This document shows, one piece after another, positions 39,117 through 47,342 of a stretch of 64,000 nucleotides of DNA. The stretch is from the NCBI GenBank assembly GCA_030680075.1, contig JAUXWR010000504.1, positions 62,001 to 126,000 of the forward strand. The letters run 5' to 3'. This DNA comes from Legionella sp. (GTDB lineage: Bacteria > Pseudomonadota > Gammaproteobacteria > Legionellales > Legionellaceae). Every line of letters starts with the position of its first letter. Positions within the stretch are counted from its first letter, which is position 1. The notes under the pieces were generated by a model. It was not told the DNA's origin. It made no database searches and saw only the letters and a program-made list of their open reading frames with translations. The translations under genes were made by a program, and so were the position numbers.

Positions 39117-39908
39117 ATGAAACTACATCAGATTAATGAGGATAAACTACTACTTTCAATAAAACGCACTTTGGCGCATTTATTTGGCGTACTAATTATC
39201 CTCGGCACCATTGTTCCTGCGGTTTATTTAATGATGCAATATCAAATAGTCTGCAAACAAAAACAACCCAATCGCGCAGAACAATGCACGTTAGAGAGCA
39301 GTGTTTATGGTTTTTATCATTCAAGCACACCGTTAGGCGAGCTAAAAAAAGCAGAAGTTGTCAGCAGCCAGGGAAATAAAGGCAGCACAATATATGGCAT
39401 ATATTTACAAACGGATTCGGGGCCTGTCAGCCTCACCGGTGGCAGCTCCAGTAGTCGCACGGATAAAGATAGTGTCGTTGCGGCTATTAACACTTATATC
39501 AGCAATAGCCTTGCAACATCCTTTGATGTGCCCTACCCCACGGCCTGGTGGTTATTTGCCTTCGCAGCGGTTTTTCCGATAATCGGTTTTACTTTGCTTT
39601 GCCTGAGAAACGTTTATATTCTGGTAGATAAGGTTTCAAAAAACGTTACCATCAGACGAACAGGCATTCTAAAAACAGATGAAGAGAGCCTTTCTTTTTC
39701 AGAAATTGAAAACGTAATTATCGAAGAGTCCGTAACATCCAGAGGCTCAACGGTCTATCGGCTGGCTTTTGCATTAAAAAATAAAGCACCTATGCCCTTG
39801 ATTAATACTTATGACACGAATCATGACAAAAAAGAAACCATTGCCAAAGCCTTAAATCAATTTATCTTTGCCAAGGAAAAAAAGCCTTCATCGCGAAAAA
39901 AGCAATAA
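39117..39908 (+). CDS. Hypothetical inner-membrane protein
   Basis: A 263-residue protein with two hydrophobic segments (about 20-41, FGVLIILGTIVPAVYLMM; and about 143-163, WWLFAFAAVFPIIGFTLLCL) enclosing a ~100-residue extracytoplasmic domain, followed by a cytoplasmic domain of mainly beta-strands (VYILVDKVSKNVTIRRTGIL ... LSFSEIENVIIEE) that resembles bacterial PH-like folds in pattern. The C-terminus is very basic (KEKKPSSRKKQ). I do not recognise a named family. It is 44 bp downstream of the phosphatase gene in the same direction and may be co-transcribed. It converges with the second glutamate dehydrogenase 19 bp away. Confidence 0.6.
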   Translation: MKLHQINEDKLLLSIKRTLAHLFGVLIILGTIVPAVYLMMQYQIVCKQKQPNRAEQCTLESSVYGFYHSSTPLGELKKAEVVSSQGNKGSTIYGIYLQTDSGPVSLTGGSSSSRTDKDSVVAAINTYISNSLATSFDVPYPTAWWLFAFAAVFPIIGFTLLCLRNVYILVDKVSKNVTIRRTGILKTDEESLSFSEIENVIIEESVTSRGSTVYRLAFALKNKAPMPLINTYDTNHDKKETIAKALNQFIFAKEKKPSSRKKQ

Positions 39909-39927
39909 GATGAGCCCTATTCAAGCC

Positions 39928-42900
39928 CTATCTTTTGAGGATTAGGGTAGTCAGCTCGCGTATTGCTATAAAAAACATTGTATATTCCACCGTTGGATTA
40001 CTGTGAAGCATTGATAAAAATTTCTCCCAGCGAACGACGGTTCGCTGATGGTTATGTACCCACTTATCAATAAGCTTCTGAGGATCGGGTTCTTGTGTAT
40101 CTTCTCTGAGAATAGCGATAGACAGCGCTTGTTGTAAATTATCCAACTCATCACGCAGTGTCAGGCGGGTTAATGCATGCCAATGATCGTCGCGCGTATC
40201 GCTTGCAATTTGGTCGCGAAACCATACAAGGTTCATGCGCTCGCCTGCGGCAAAATAAATTCTCGCGACTCTTTCCAACTCCATCGTATTGTTAGTAGCT
40301 ACTTCAATAATATTCAAAGAGGTATAAATAGCCCTGTAAGCTGCTATACGTTCCGCTGTTTCTGCAGGAAGATTTAATTTCAGGAATTTCTCTTTCAACG
40401 AGTTAAGGTATTGTTTAGTAACCCCTGTCATTAATTCCGGTATCAGGCGCTCAATTGACCGTATCCCATGTGAATAATGCGCTACCAGTGTATTTAAATC
40501 ACCCACATGATGGTTTCCATGTAAAAACCAATGAGTAGACAAGTCAAGTAGTTTGCGAATGATATTGATAGTCTCAAATTGATCTTGCAGCGGGATTTTG
40601 AAATCCAGTGATTCAATAATTCGTTGCAGCTCATCTGTTTCAAAACTATGTGCCGCCAATGTATAAGCACGTATAATTTCCTCAACTGTGGCACCTGTTT
40701 CCCTTTGCATACGGTAAACAAAAGTAAGACCCATCTTGTTTACTACTTCATTACTGAGCTGAGTTGCCACAATGTATCTTTTCAGTCGATGTTCAAACAT
40801 CTGGCTTTGATACATCTCTCTCACTGAAGGGGGAAAGGCTGTTTCGAGAATCTGATTTAAATAAGGATCCTCTGGTAAACTGGATGCTAAAATCTCTTGT
40901 TTTAAATAAATTTTTGTATAAGCCATTAAGGTTGCGAGCTCAGGTCTGGTAAGACCCAGGGCTGCAGTTTTGCGTTCCACCAATTCTTTATCAGAGGGTA
41001 AAAACTCCACCTGGCGATTCAAAATATTTTGCATTTCCAGCTCTTTAATATACTCCGTATGAAGACCTATATGATTTTTTGCTGAAAATGCTGAAAAACT
41101 TAAGACCAGCGCCTGTTCATAATTGTCATTTAATACGAGATGAGCAACTTCTTCTGTTAATGAAGTTAATAGTTCATTGCGTTTTTCCTCAGTGAAAATA
41201 CCTTTATTAACATCACTATTAAGTAAAATTTTTAGATTTACCTCATGGTCAGAACAATCTACCCCTGCTGAGTTATCAATAAAATCAGTGAAAATTAATC
41301 CACCATTCAAGGCATATTCTACACGTCCCCTCTGCGTGAAACCCAGGTTACCTCCTTCGCCCACAACCTTACAACGTAACTCATCACCGTTTACTCGACA
41401 AAAATCATTCGTGCGATCGCCAACATCAGCAGCTGTTTCCTGACTTGATTTTACATAGGTGCCTATCCCGCCATTAAAAAGCAAATCAACAGGCGCTTTT
41501 AATAAGGCCGTGATTAGCTCATTGGGAGGTAGGGCATCAGCGTCCACCGCAAATGCCTGTTTCATTTCTGGCGTCAGGGTTATGGACTTAAGAGAGCGTT
41601 TAAACACACCGCCCCCTTTGGAAATTAATTCAGGGTTATAATCTTCCCAGGAAGAGGTTGGTAAATTGAAAAGCCGATTACGTTCCTCATAAGAAAGCCT
41701 CGTATCAGGCGTTGGATCAATAAAAATATGGCGATGATCAAAAGCACCCAGTAATTTGATATTTTCAGAATAGAGCATACCATTACCAAAGACATCCCCA
41801 CTCATATCCCCAATCCCTATAACCGTTATTTCCTCTCTTTTAACATCGCAATCTAACTCACGAAAATGCCGCTTTATTGACTCCCAAGCCCCTCTTGCTG
41901 TAATCCCCATTTTTTTGTGGTCATAGCCTGCTGAACCGCCTGAAGCAAAAGCATCTCCCAACCAAAAATCATACTCTTTGGAAATACCATTAGCGATATC
42001 GGAGAACGTTGAGGTACCTTTATCAGCGGCGACAACCAGGTAAGGATCAGCACTGTCATAGCAAACCACTCGAGGTGGAGGAATAAAATCGGCATCAATT
42101 ATATTATCTGTAAGATCCAGCAAGGCACGAATGAATGATTTATAACAATTAATTACGAGAACTTGAACCTCCTCACGAGAAGCCAGAGGCGGTATCGTTT
42201 TTAATACAAATCCCCCTTTAGCACCTGATGGCACAATAACGGTGTTTTTAACCACTTGCGCCTTCATTAAGCCTAAGATTTCCGTCCGAAAATCTTCAGG
42301 GCGATCAGACCACCTGATACCGCCGCGCGCAATTTTTTCCTTACGCAGGTGAATGGCCTCAAAACGGGGTGAGTAAACAAAGATCTCATACAATGGTTTT
42401 GGCAATGGAAGTTCAGGGATTGCAGATGACTCCAATTTAATAGCTAAATAGTCAACCTCATTGCCCTGAAAAAAATTAGTCCTGAGCGTTGCTTTCATTA
42501 AAGCAAGCAGACGGCGAATAATTCTGTCTTCATCAAGACTCGTCACCAATTCAAGTTTTTGCGAAATTTGTTGCTCGATGTCACCTGTACGTCTTTCATT
42601 ATTATTAATGTCCGGATCGTGCATGGTTTTAAACAAATCAACTAAATCCCTGGTAATTGACGTGTTGCACGCTAGTGCTTTTTCAATATAAGATTGACTG
42701 AAACGAAAGCCAATTTGAAGAAGATATTTTGCATAAGTACGCAATATGCCCACTTCCTGCACGGATAATAAAGCGCCTAAAACGAGCTTGTTAAATCCGT
42801 CATTTTCAGCAAGGCTGAAATACACATTAGTAAAAGCATCGCGAAACAATTCTTTAACGTCATCTACTTTATAATCCTGTTTGGAATAAATTAGGGTGAA

Positions 42901-43272
42901 ATCACTAATATAAACACAACATTTGTCATCAATTTTAACTTTATGAGGGATTTCACTTTCCGTACGCAAATCAAAATTCTCAAGCATGGGCAAAATATCA
43001 GATAAGGGAATAGGCTTTTTCCATTGAAACAATCGAAGATGGAGAAAATTTTCGTTCTGACCGGATAAGGAATAAAAATTCATTTCAAGTGGATTTTGCG
43101 GGGATAGTTTTTCAAGATAGGTAATATCATCAAAAGCCATATCTGGCGTATATATATCCATGTAACTGGCAGAAAAACTATTATTATATTTAGAGTGAAG
43201 CAGAGTACTTTTCTCACCCGTTGATTCTTCAATAAGTTTTTTCTCTAGTTGTTCTTTCCATGACATGACCAT
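39928..43272 (-). CDS. Core-only paralogue of large NAD-glutamate dehydrogenase (lacks N-terminal regulatory half)
   Basis: A 1114-residue member of the same family as the 1624-residue enzyme at 2372-7246. Alignment by eye begins at KYNNSFSASYMDIYTPDMAF, matching SYKNAFPTNYCDNFSPRTAV near residue 530 of the longer protein, and runs colinearly to the C-terminus. The ~520 residues carrying ACT-like regulatory modules are absent. Core motifs are intact: RGGIRWSDRPEDFR near 315, PSGAKGGFVLK, VIGIGDMSGDVFGNG and GEGGNLG. A ribosome-binding site (AAGGA) lies before ATG 43272, and no decayed N-terminal coding is visible upstream (43273-43504), so it looks like a designed short form rather than a broken gene. 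It could be an unregulated enzyme, a partner subunit or a form with a new role. Confidence 0.9.
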   Translation of the reverse strand: MVMSWKEQLEKKLIEESTGEKSTLLHSKYNNSFSASYMDIYTPDMAFDDITYLEKLSPQNPLEMNFYSLSGQNENFLHLRLFQWKKPIPLSDILPMLENFDLRTESEIPHKVKIDDKCCVYISDFTLIYSKQDYKVDDVKELFRDAFTNVYFSLAENDGFNKLVLGALLSVQEVGILRTYAKYLLQIGFRFSQSYIEKALACNTSITRDLVDLFKTMHDPDINNNERRTGDIEQQISQKLELVTSLDEDRIIRRLLALMKATLRTNFFQGNEVDYLAIKLESSAIPELPLPKPLYEIFVYSPRFEAIHLRKEKIARGGIRWSDRPEDFRTEILGLMKAQVVKNTVIVPSGAKGGFVLKTIPPLASREEVQVLVINCYKSFIRALLDLTDNIIDADFIPPPRVVCYDSADPYLVVAADKGTSTFSDIANGISKEYDFWLGDAFASGGSAGYDHKKMGITARGAWESIKRHFRELDCDVKREEITVIGIGDMSGDVFGNGMLYSENIKLLGAFDHRHIFIDPTPDTRLSYEERNRLFNLPTSSWEDYNPELISKGGGVFKRSLKSITLTPEMKQAFAVDADALPPNELITALLKAPVDLLFNGGIGTYVKSSQETAADVGDRTNDFCRVNGDELRCKVVGEGGNLGFTQRGRVEYALNGGLIFTDFIDNSAGVDCSDHEVNLKILLNSDVNKGIFTEEKRNELLTSLTEEVAHLVLNDNYEQALVLSFSAFSAKNHIGLHTEYIKELEMQNILNRQVEFLPSDKELVERKTAALGLTRPELATLMAYTKIYLKQEILASSLPEDPYLNQILETAFPPSVREMYQSQMFEHRLKRYIVATQLSNEVVNKMGLTFVYRMQRETGATVEEIIRAYTLAAHSFETDELQRIIESLDFKIPLQDQFETINIIRKLLDLSTHWFLHGNHHVGDLNTLVAHYSHGIRSIERLIPELMTGVTKQYLNSLKEKFLKLNLPAETAERIAAYRAIYTSLNIIEVATNNTMELERVARIYFAAGERMNLVWFRDQIASDTRDDHWHALTRLTLRDELDNLQQALSIAILREDTQEPDPQKLIDKWVHNHQRTVVRWEKFLSMLHSNPTVEYTMFFIAIRELTTLILKR

Positions 43273-43504
43273 ATTTCATTCCTTAAACGTAAGCGCTTTC
43301 ATTTTTATCTTATTAAGTCAATTATAATGCAGATTATGCATATTGATTAATTTTACCACTTATTTACATCTATAATTGCTTAATAGGCGACCTTATTGAC
43401 TTACTACCTCCCCAGCCCAGCTATTGAAAAACGCAGCCGGATGGATTAATTAATAAGAGCTGTACAGGGATTTACAGCCTTTTCCACAATCACAACAAGG
43501 ATGA

Positions 43505-45298
43505 ATGATGGCAAATTTGACAAAGCTCTCGATGGAGCTCGAGTATTACTTTAATAATTTAGCAGAAGATGAAAAAAAACTTACTGTTATAAGGGAAGTC
43601 CCGGTCAATGGTATCTGGGAAAAAGAAGAATTTTTTACAATTGTACCAACTCCCATTGAATCTCACTTTCTATTTTGCTATCGCAATGAAGTAGCAGAAG
43701 AAATAACTAACGCTTCTCTTCGTACTATTCATGCGCCACTGCTCCCATTATTAGTGAGCATTAAAAAACATAATGATATTTCCCGTAAGAAAAAAGGAGA
43801 GCTACCACCTCCTGATTCAGTCGATCCACTACCGGCTGATGAAGAAATTTATGCCTACAAAAAGCTTGCAAAAACCGGATGGCAGCGCCTCATTAGCCCC
43901 CTGACTTTTACCAATGATGCTTTAAAATGGATTGCCAGGAAATTATTTTTAGATACATTTTTAAGCAAATATACCGTGGGCGTCATTATTGCCTTTATTG
44001 CCAACAAAGGTAACTCCCATTATAAAACTGAAGCACATACTATCACTGAAACACTGGGCCCCTTGATTTTCCCCGCGGGCTTTAAAAGACCCAAGGTATC
44101 TGATGAGGGTAAAATTTACCTGGATCCTATTCTTAGCGCTCAATATGAATCCTTAAAAAACTATAATCGTGACTATATATCCGGTGATAAAACCATCCAC
44201 TTTACCTCTTTTAAAATTCAGATTGATAAAAAAACTCTATTAGATAGCGCAACCGCCAGTAATGATTTAGCGAACAGTCAACCAGAAGGTTCAACTCACC
44301 TTCATATTATTTATTTTAACGGTAATAGCGGTTGTTATCAGGGTGATGAGCATATGATTGCTGAAGATTTATTAGCGTTTGAACGCGATTATGATTTGCC
44401 TGTAACAACCGTTCAATTTAACTACCCGGGTGTTTTAAATAGTACTGGTAAAGCCGAGAAAGCCTTCGATTTAGTAGAAGCCGGGATAGCTCAGGTGGAA
44501 CGATTGCATAAAGAGAAAAATATTCCTTATGAAAAAATTGGCCTACATGGTTGGTCTTTAGGGGGTAGTATTGTGAGCCATGTAGCCAGTTACTATCATA
44601 AACGTGGGATATCACTTGCCGGAACTTATGCTGCCAAAACTTTCTCATCGACAACTAGCGTGGCCTTATCGTACGTCGAAAAAATCCCCTACATCGGTAA
44701 TATTTTGGCGGTTCTACTGCGTTTTATTGTCGCCTGTGGCGAATGGGGTTCTCGCTGGAAGCTCGACACTGCGTCAAATTTTATAAGCCTTCCCGAAAAT
44801 GAACGTGAATATTCCCTGGTTCGCACGATGAAAGCGATTAGAAATATATATGAGCCAATCGATGATTCCGTTATCCCTCACGAGGCTGCATTACATAAAT
44901 CCTGGCGGTTAAGGCTCATGCGCTTTTTCAATAAACAGGGTCTGTTTGGTTATGATAAAAGCACTTACAAGGAAACAAATGAAGAACATAAAATGGTAGT
45001 TATTCAAAAAAATCCAGCAGGAGACTTGGTTTATCAGCCGAAAACTTGCGGCCATAGTACAACAAATTCTAATCACGACCAGGATGGCATTTTTTTATAT
45101 CATCGCACCAAGAACGAATCGGACGTAATCGCTCTTCTTCCAGCAGGAGATGCTGATGTTGGGGAGGCCAAACCCATTAATCTCTGCATTGAATCGGGCG
45201 TTAGAATGCGCGGCTTCTTTGCTCATCCTGAAAATCGTTTAAACGGTGCCGAGCCATCAACGGCTATAGTTAGAGCCGCTATTAGTGCATTTAACTAA
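43505..45298 (+). CDS. Alpha/beta-hydrolase-fold protein, candidate effector (SidB/Sdb-like)
   Basis: A 597-residue protein with no signal peptide. The nucleophile elbow is GWSLGGS near residues 348-354 within KIGLHGWSLGGSIVSHVASYY, preceded by LHIIYFNGNSGCYQGDE (oxyanion strand, near 280-295) and followed by a long cap and C-terminal extension. A GWSLGG elbow preceded by a YFNGN-type strand is what I recall of Legionella SidB/SdbA-C, which are lipase-like Dot/Icm substrates; this is pattern resemblance only. The N-terminal 250 residues match nothing I know. Two adjacent ATGs (43505, 43508) follow AAGG. Transcribed divergently from the GDH paralogue. Confidence 0.65.
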   Translation: MMANLTKLSMELEYYFNNLAEDEKKLTVIREVPVNGIWEKEEFFTIVPTPIESHFLFCYRNEVAEEITNASLRTIHAPLLPLLVSIKKHNDISRKKKGELPPPDSVDPLPADEEIYAYKKLAKTGWQRLISPLTFTNDALKWIARKLFLDTFLSKYTVGVIIAFIANKGNSHYKTEAHTITETLGPLIFPAGFKRPKVSDEGKIYLDPILSAQYESLKNYNRDYISGDKTIHFTSFKIQIDKKTLLDSATASNDLANSQPEGSTHLHIIYFNGNSGCYQGDEHMIAEDLLAFERDYDLPVTTVQFNYPGVLNSTGKAEKAFDLVEAGIAQVERLHKEKNIPYEKIGLHGWSLGGSIVSHVASYYHKRGISLAGTYAAKTFSSTTSVALSYVEKIPYIGNILAVLLRFIVACGEWGSRWKLDTASNFISLPENEREYSLVRTMKAIRNIYEPIDDSVIPHEAALHKSWRLRLMRFFNKQGLFGYDKSTYKETNEEHKMVVIQKNPAGDLVYQPKTCGHSTTNSNHDQDGIFLYHRTKNESDVIALLPAGDADVGEAKPINLCIESGVRMRGFFAHPENRLNGAEPSTAIVRAAISAFN

Positions 45299-45373
45299 AA
45301 GAACCCTAAACCCATGCCGGACTTTCGGCATTTCAGGGTATAATCACGCTGTCTATTTAATTGAGGTTTATGC

Positions 45374-46168
45374 ATGCGTAACATCGTTTCAGTTTTAATC
45401 ATCACCTTGCTCGCTTTTGGCTTAATGGTAAATGAAGCATCCGCCAAGCGATTTGGCGGGGGTAGAAGTTTTGGTACCTACCGTTCGGTCAAAAGTTTTT
45501 CTTCGCCTTACGCTAAGCAACCGAGCAAAGCCTCATCATCTGCCAGTAAATGGGGTGGTGTTGTCGGGGGATTATTAATGGGTGGCTTATTAGCCAGCCT
45601 CTTTATGAATCATGGTTTGGCAGGTGGTTTACTGTCCTGGCTTCTGGTGGGAACCGTATTATTTGTTATCATCGGCTTTTTGCGCAAGCGAATGCAACCG
45701 GGGTTTCAATCGGCACACAACTTCTCAGGACAAGCTCCCTTCAAGACCTTTACGCCTGATTTTTCCTTCAATAGCGCTAGCGGAACGGTTAATACTCCAG
45801 CGGGATTTATGTCGGAGGAATTTTTGCGGGATGCTAAAGTAATGTTCATTCGCTTACAGGCGGCTTATGATACAAAAAACTTACCTGATTTAAGCGAATT
45901 TACGTCTCCTGAAGTATTAGCGGAAGTAAAATTACAGTTTCAGGAGCGGGAGGAAGAATTTAACCAAACAGAAGTTGTAACGCTTGATGCAGAGTTACTT
46001 GATGTCTCCCTGGAAACCAGTCCATTTACAGCCAGTGTGCGTTTTACGGGGTTAATTAAGGAAAACAGCGATACTGCCAGCTCATTAAATGAAATTTGGC
46101 ATTTTCGGAAATCCCCTGATAATTCCAAATGGATAGTGTCTGGTGTGCAGCAAGATAAGCCCTTATAG
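45374..46168 (+). CDS. Tim44-like domain membrane protein
   Basis: A 264-residue protein: signal peptide (about 1-24, ending ASAKRF), a Gly/Ser-rich basic linker (GGGRSFGTYRSVKSFSSPY), two close hydrophobic segments near 63-100 (GGLLMGGLLASLFMNHGLAGG, LLSWLLVGTVLFVIIGFL), and a C-terminal Tim44-like/LapC-type domain beginning MSEEFLRDAKVMFIRLQAAYDTKNL and ending EIWHFRKSPDNSKWIVSGVQQ. Such proteins are common in proteobacteria and of unknown function. A TATAAT lies 30 bp before the ATG and GAGG is seven bases before it. Confidence 0.82.
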   Translation: MRNIVSVLIITLLAFGLMVNEASAKRFGGGRSFGTYRSVKSFSSPYAKQPSKASSSASKWGGVVGGLLMGGLLASLFMNHGLAGGLLSWLLVGTVLFVIIGFLRKRMQPGFQSAHNFSGQAPFKTFTPDFSFNSASGTVNTPAGFMSEEFLRDAKVMFIRLQAAYDTKNLPDLSEFTSPEVLAEVKLQFQEREEEFNQTEVVTLDAELLDVSLETSPFTASVRFTGLIKENSDTASSLNEIWHFRKSPDNSKWIVSGVQQDKPL

Positions 46169-46221
46169 TTAACCGCGCCGTGACCATTAATGTTTAGAAA
46201 AACCTGACTCTGAGCCACGCT

Positions 46222-46298
46222 CCGTGAACGCTCCCTAACGGTCGCGGCTCGGTTATTAGCGGATTTACCGAACCGCGACCGTTAGGGAGCGTTCACGG
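46222..46298. repeat. Long palindromic repeat with 32-bp arms
   Basis: The left arm 46222-46253 (beginning CCGTGAACGCTCCCTAACGG) and the right arm 46267-46298 are reverse complements at 31 of 32 positions, around a 13-base loop. The element lies between the Tim44-like gene and tRNA-Lys. It is GC-rich against an AT-rich background and lacks a T-run, so it is a dispersed palindromic repeat rather than an ordinary terminator, although it could stop transcription in both directions. Confidence 0.85.
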
Positions 46299-46338
46299 GA
46301 TTTAATAAATTAAAGAAACTTGTGTGTTCTCAATAAAT

Positions 46339-46414
46339 TGGTGGGCCGTATAGGGTTCGAACCTATGACACAGAGGTTAAGAGCCTCCTGCTCTACCAGC
46401 TGAGCTAACAGCCC
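46339..46414 (-). tRNA. tRNA-Lys (anticodon CTT)
   Basis: Reading the minus strand, the 76-base sequence folds as a complete cloverleaf: acceptor GGGCTGT paired with ACGGCCC, D-arm GCTC/GAGC, anticodon stem GGAGG/CCTCT with loop CTCTTAA (anticodon CTT), T-arm ATAGG-TTCGAAC-CCTAT, and an encoded CCA end. It decodes AAG lysine codons. No integrase or duplicated tRNA end is nearby. Confidence 0.95.
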
Positions 46415-46486
46415 TATAAAAAAAGCATATCTTATTAACGAAAAATTTCAAGCGCTACTCAAAAAAACAAGTCGCCTGTCTTTATC

Positions 46487-46660
46487 TTTGCACAGGCCAA
46501 TTTTTTAAATGCGGCTAAATAACTCGTCTTTGCGAGGCGAAGACGAAGCAACCCAGTGACCTTATAAGCAATAGATGCGCTAATCCAAGGCCACTTGATT
46601 GCTTTACTTTGTTCGCAAAGACGTGCATTTTTTCCGAGATTTAAAAATGTCCTGTACAAA
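46487..46660. mobile_element. MITE-like repeat, 174-bp copy
   Basis: Terminal inverted repeats TTTGCACAGGCCAATTTTTT (left, 46487) and ATTTAAAAATGTCCTGTACA with AA (right, ending 46660) enclose inner inverted arms CTCGTCTTTGCGAGGCGAAG and TTGCTTTACTTTGTTCGCAA. It is the same family as 15648-16186 and 63444-63624. It carries no coding capacity, but its right end supplies the first apparent codons of the following frame, which are therefore probably not translated. Confidence 0.75.
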
Positions 46661-46724
46661 GCTTCTTTACAATATTGTTACACCAATTAATATTATCTTA
46701 ACATTTGCCAGTTATCATAACTTA

Positions 46725-47282
46725 ATGATCAATAAGACTGAGCAAATCGTGGCGTCTCAATTGCAAAAAAAGCAGAGTGAACTCAATAGAATTTGTATGG
46801 CCTATCAGACACATCTGTATCAAGAGCTAATGAAGGCCGTAAACTCTTACGAGGTTCGGATCAAATATGATTATGTCGGACACTTTTTTTTGGATAAGAC
46901 AGGAACTAAATACCCGATTTCACTTTATATTCAGAACCGCAGCAATGAAAACATTGACGCACTGCATTTCATCACCCAAAAATACAACAAGGTGCAACAA
47001 TTAAGAGAAACCCTTTTTGGCAAAAATATTTGGGAAAATCAGGAAAACTTCGAGACTATATTTAATGATATCCAGACCGTACGCCTTATCGGCAGACATC
47101 GAGATTCTTTTGCACTCTTATTTCTAAAAAATCTGGCGTATACCTTGTCTTCCGTTATTTTCGGGGCAGGCCTTATCGCTTCTCACTATACAAAAAACAG
47201 CTATTCGTTTTGGCGATCGCACGGTGCCATTACCATGGATGCATTACAAGAAGTCTTAATACCCGCCTCACCCCTTTATTAA
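46725..47282 (+). CDS. Hypothetical protein, possible effector
   Basis: A 185-residue protein I do not recognise. It begins with a charged helical region (MINKTEQIVASQLQKKQSELNRI), has a central soluble part with YDYVGHFFLDKTGTKYPISLYIQ, and one hydrophobic helix near 140-158 (LAYTLSSVIFGAGLIASHY). The frame is open from 46599, but the first 20 codons belong to the MITE-like repeat, so ATG 46725 is preferred; no good ribosome-binding site precedes it. Isolated position, small size and a late membrane helix are seen in many Legionella accessory proteins, but function is unknown. Confidence 0.5.
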   Translation: MINKTEQIVASQLQKKQSELNRICMAYQTHLYQELMKAVNSYEVRIKYDYVGHFFLDKTGTKYPISLYIQNRSNENIDALHFITQKYNKVQQLRETLFGKNIWENQENFETIFNDIQTVRLIGRHRDSFALLFLKNLAYTLSSVIFGAGLIASHYTKNSYSFWRSHGAITMDALQEVLIPASPLY

Positions 47283-47309
47283 TCTGCCCTTTCATCGCCA
47301 AATTTACAA

Positions 47310-47338
47310 TTTTAAGGTAAAATAGCTTTATCTTAAAA
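47310..47338. promoter_or_regulatory. Inverted repeat immediately upstream of the EamA-type gene
   Basis: TTTTAAGGTAAA and TTTATCTTAAAA match as inverted arms at 11 of 12 positions around the loop ATAGC, ending four bases before the ATG at 47343. It may be an operator, a leader hairpin or a weak terminator of the preceding gene. Confidence 0.45.
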
Positions 47339-47342
47339 TAAA

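Noticed and set aside
39928..43272. Truncated pseudogene of glutamate dehydrogenase
   Set aside because: The frame is uninterrupted for 1114 codons, has a ribosome-binding site and keeps catalytic motifs; no remnant of the missing N-terminus lies upstream.
46339..46414. tRNA-Lys as attachment site of a genomic island
   Set aside because: No integrase and no repeated tRNA 3' end found in the neighbouring sequence.
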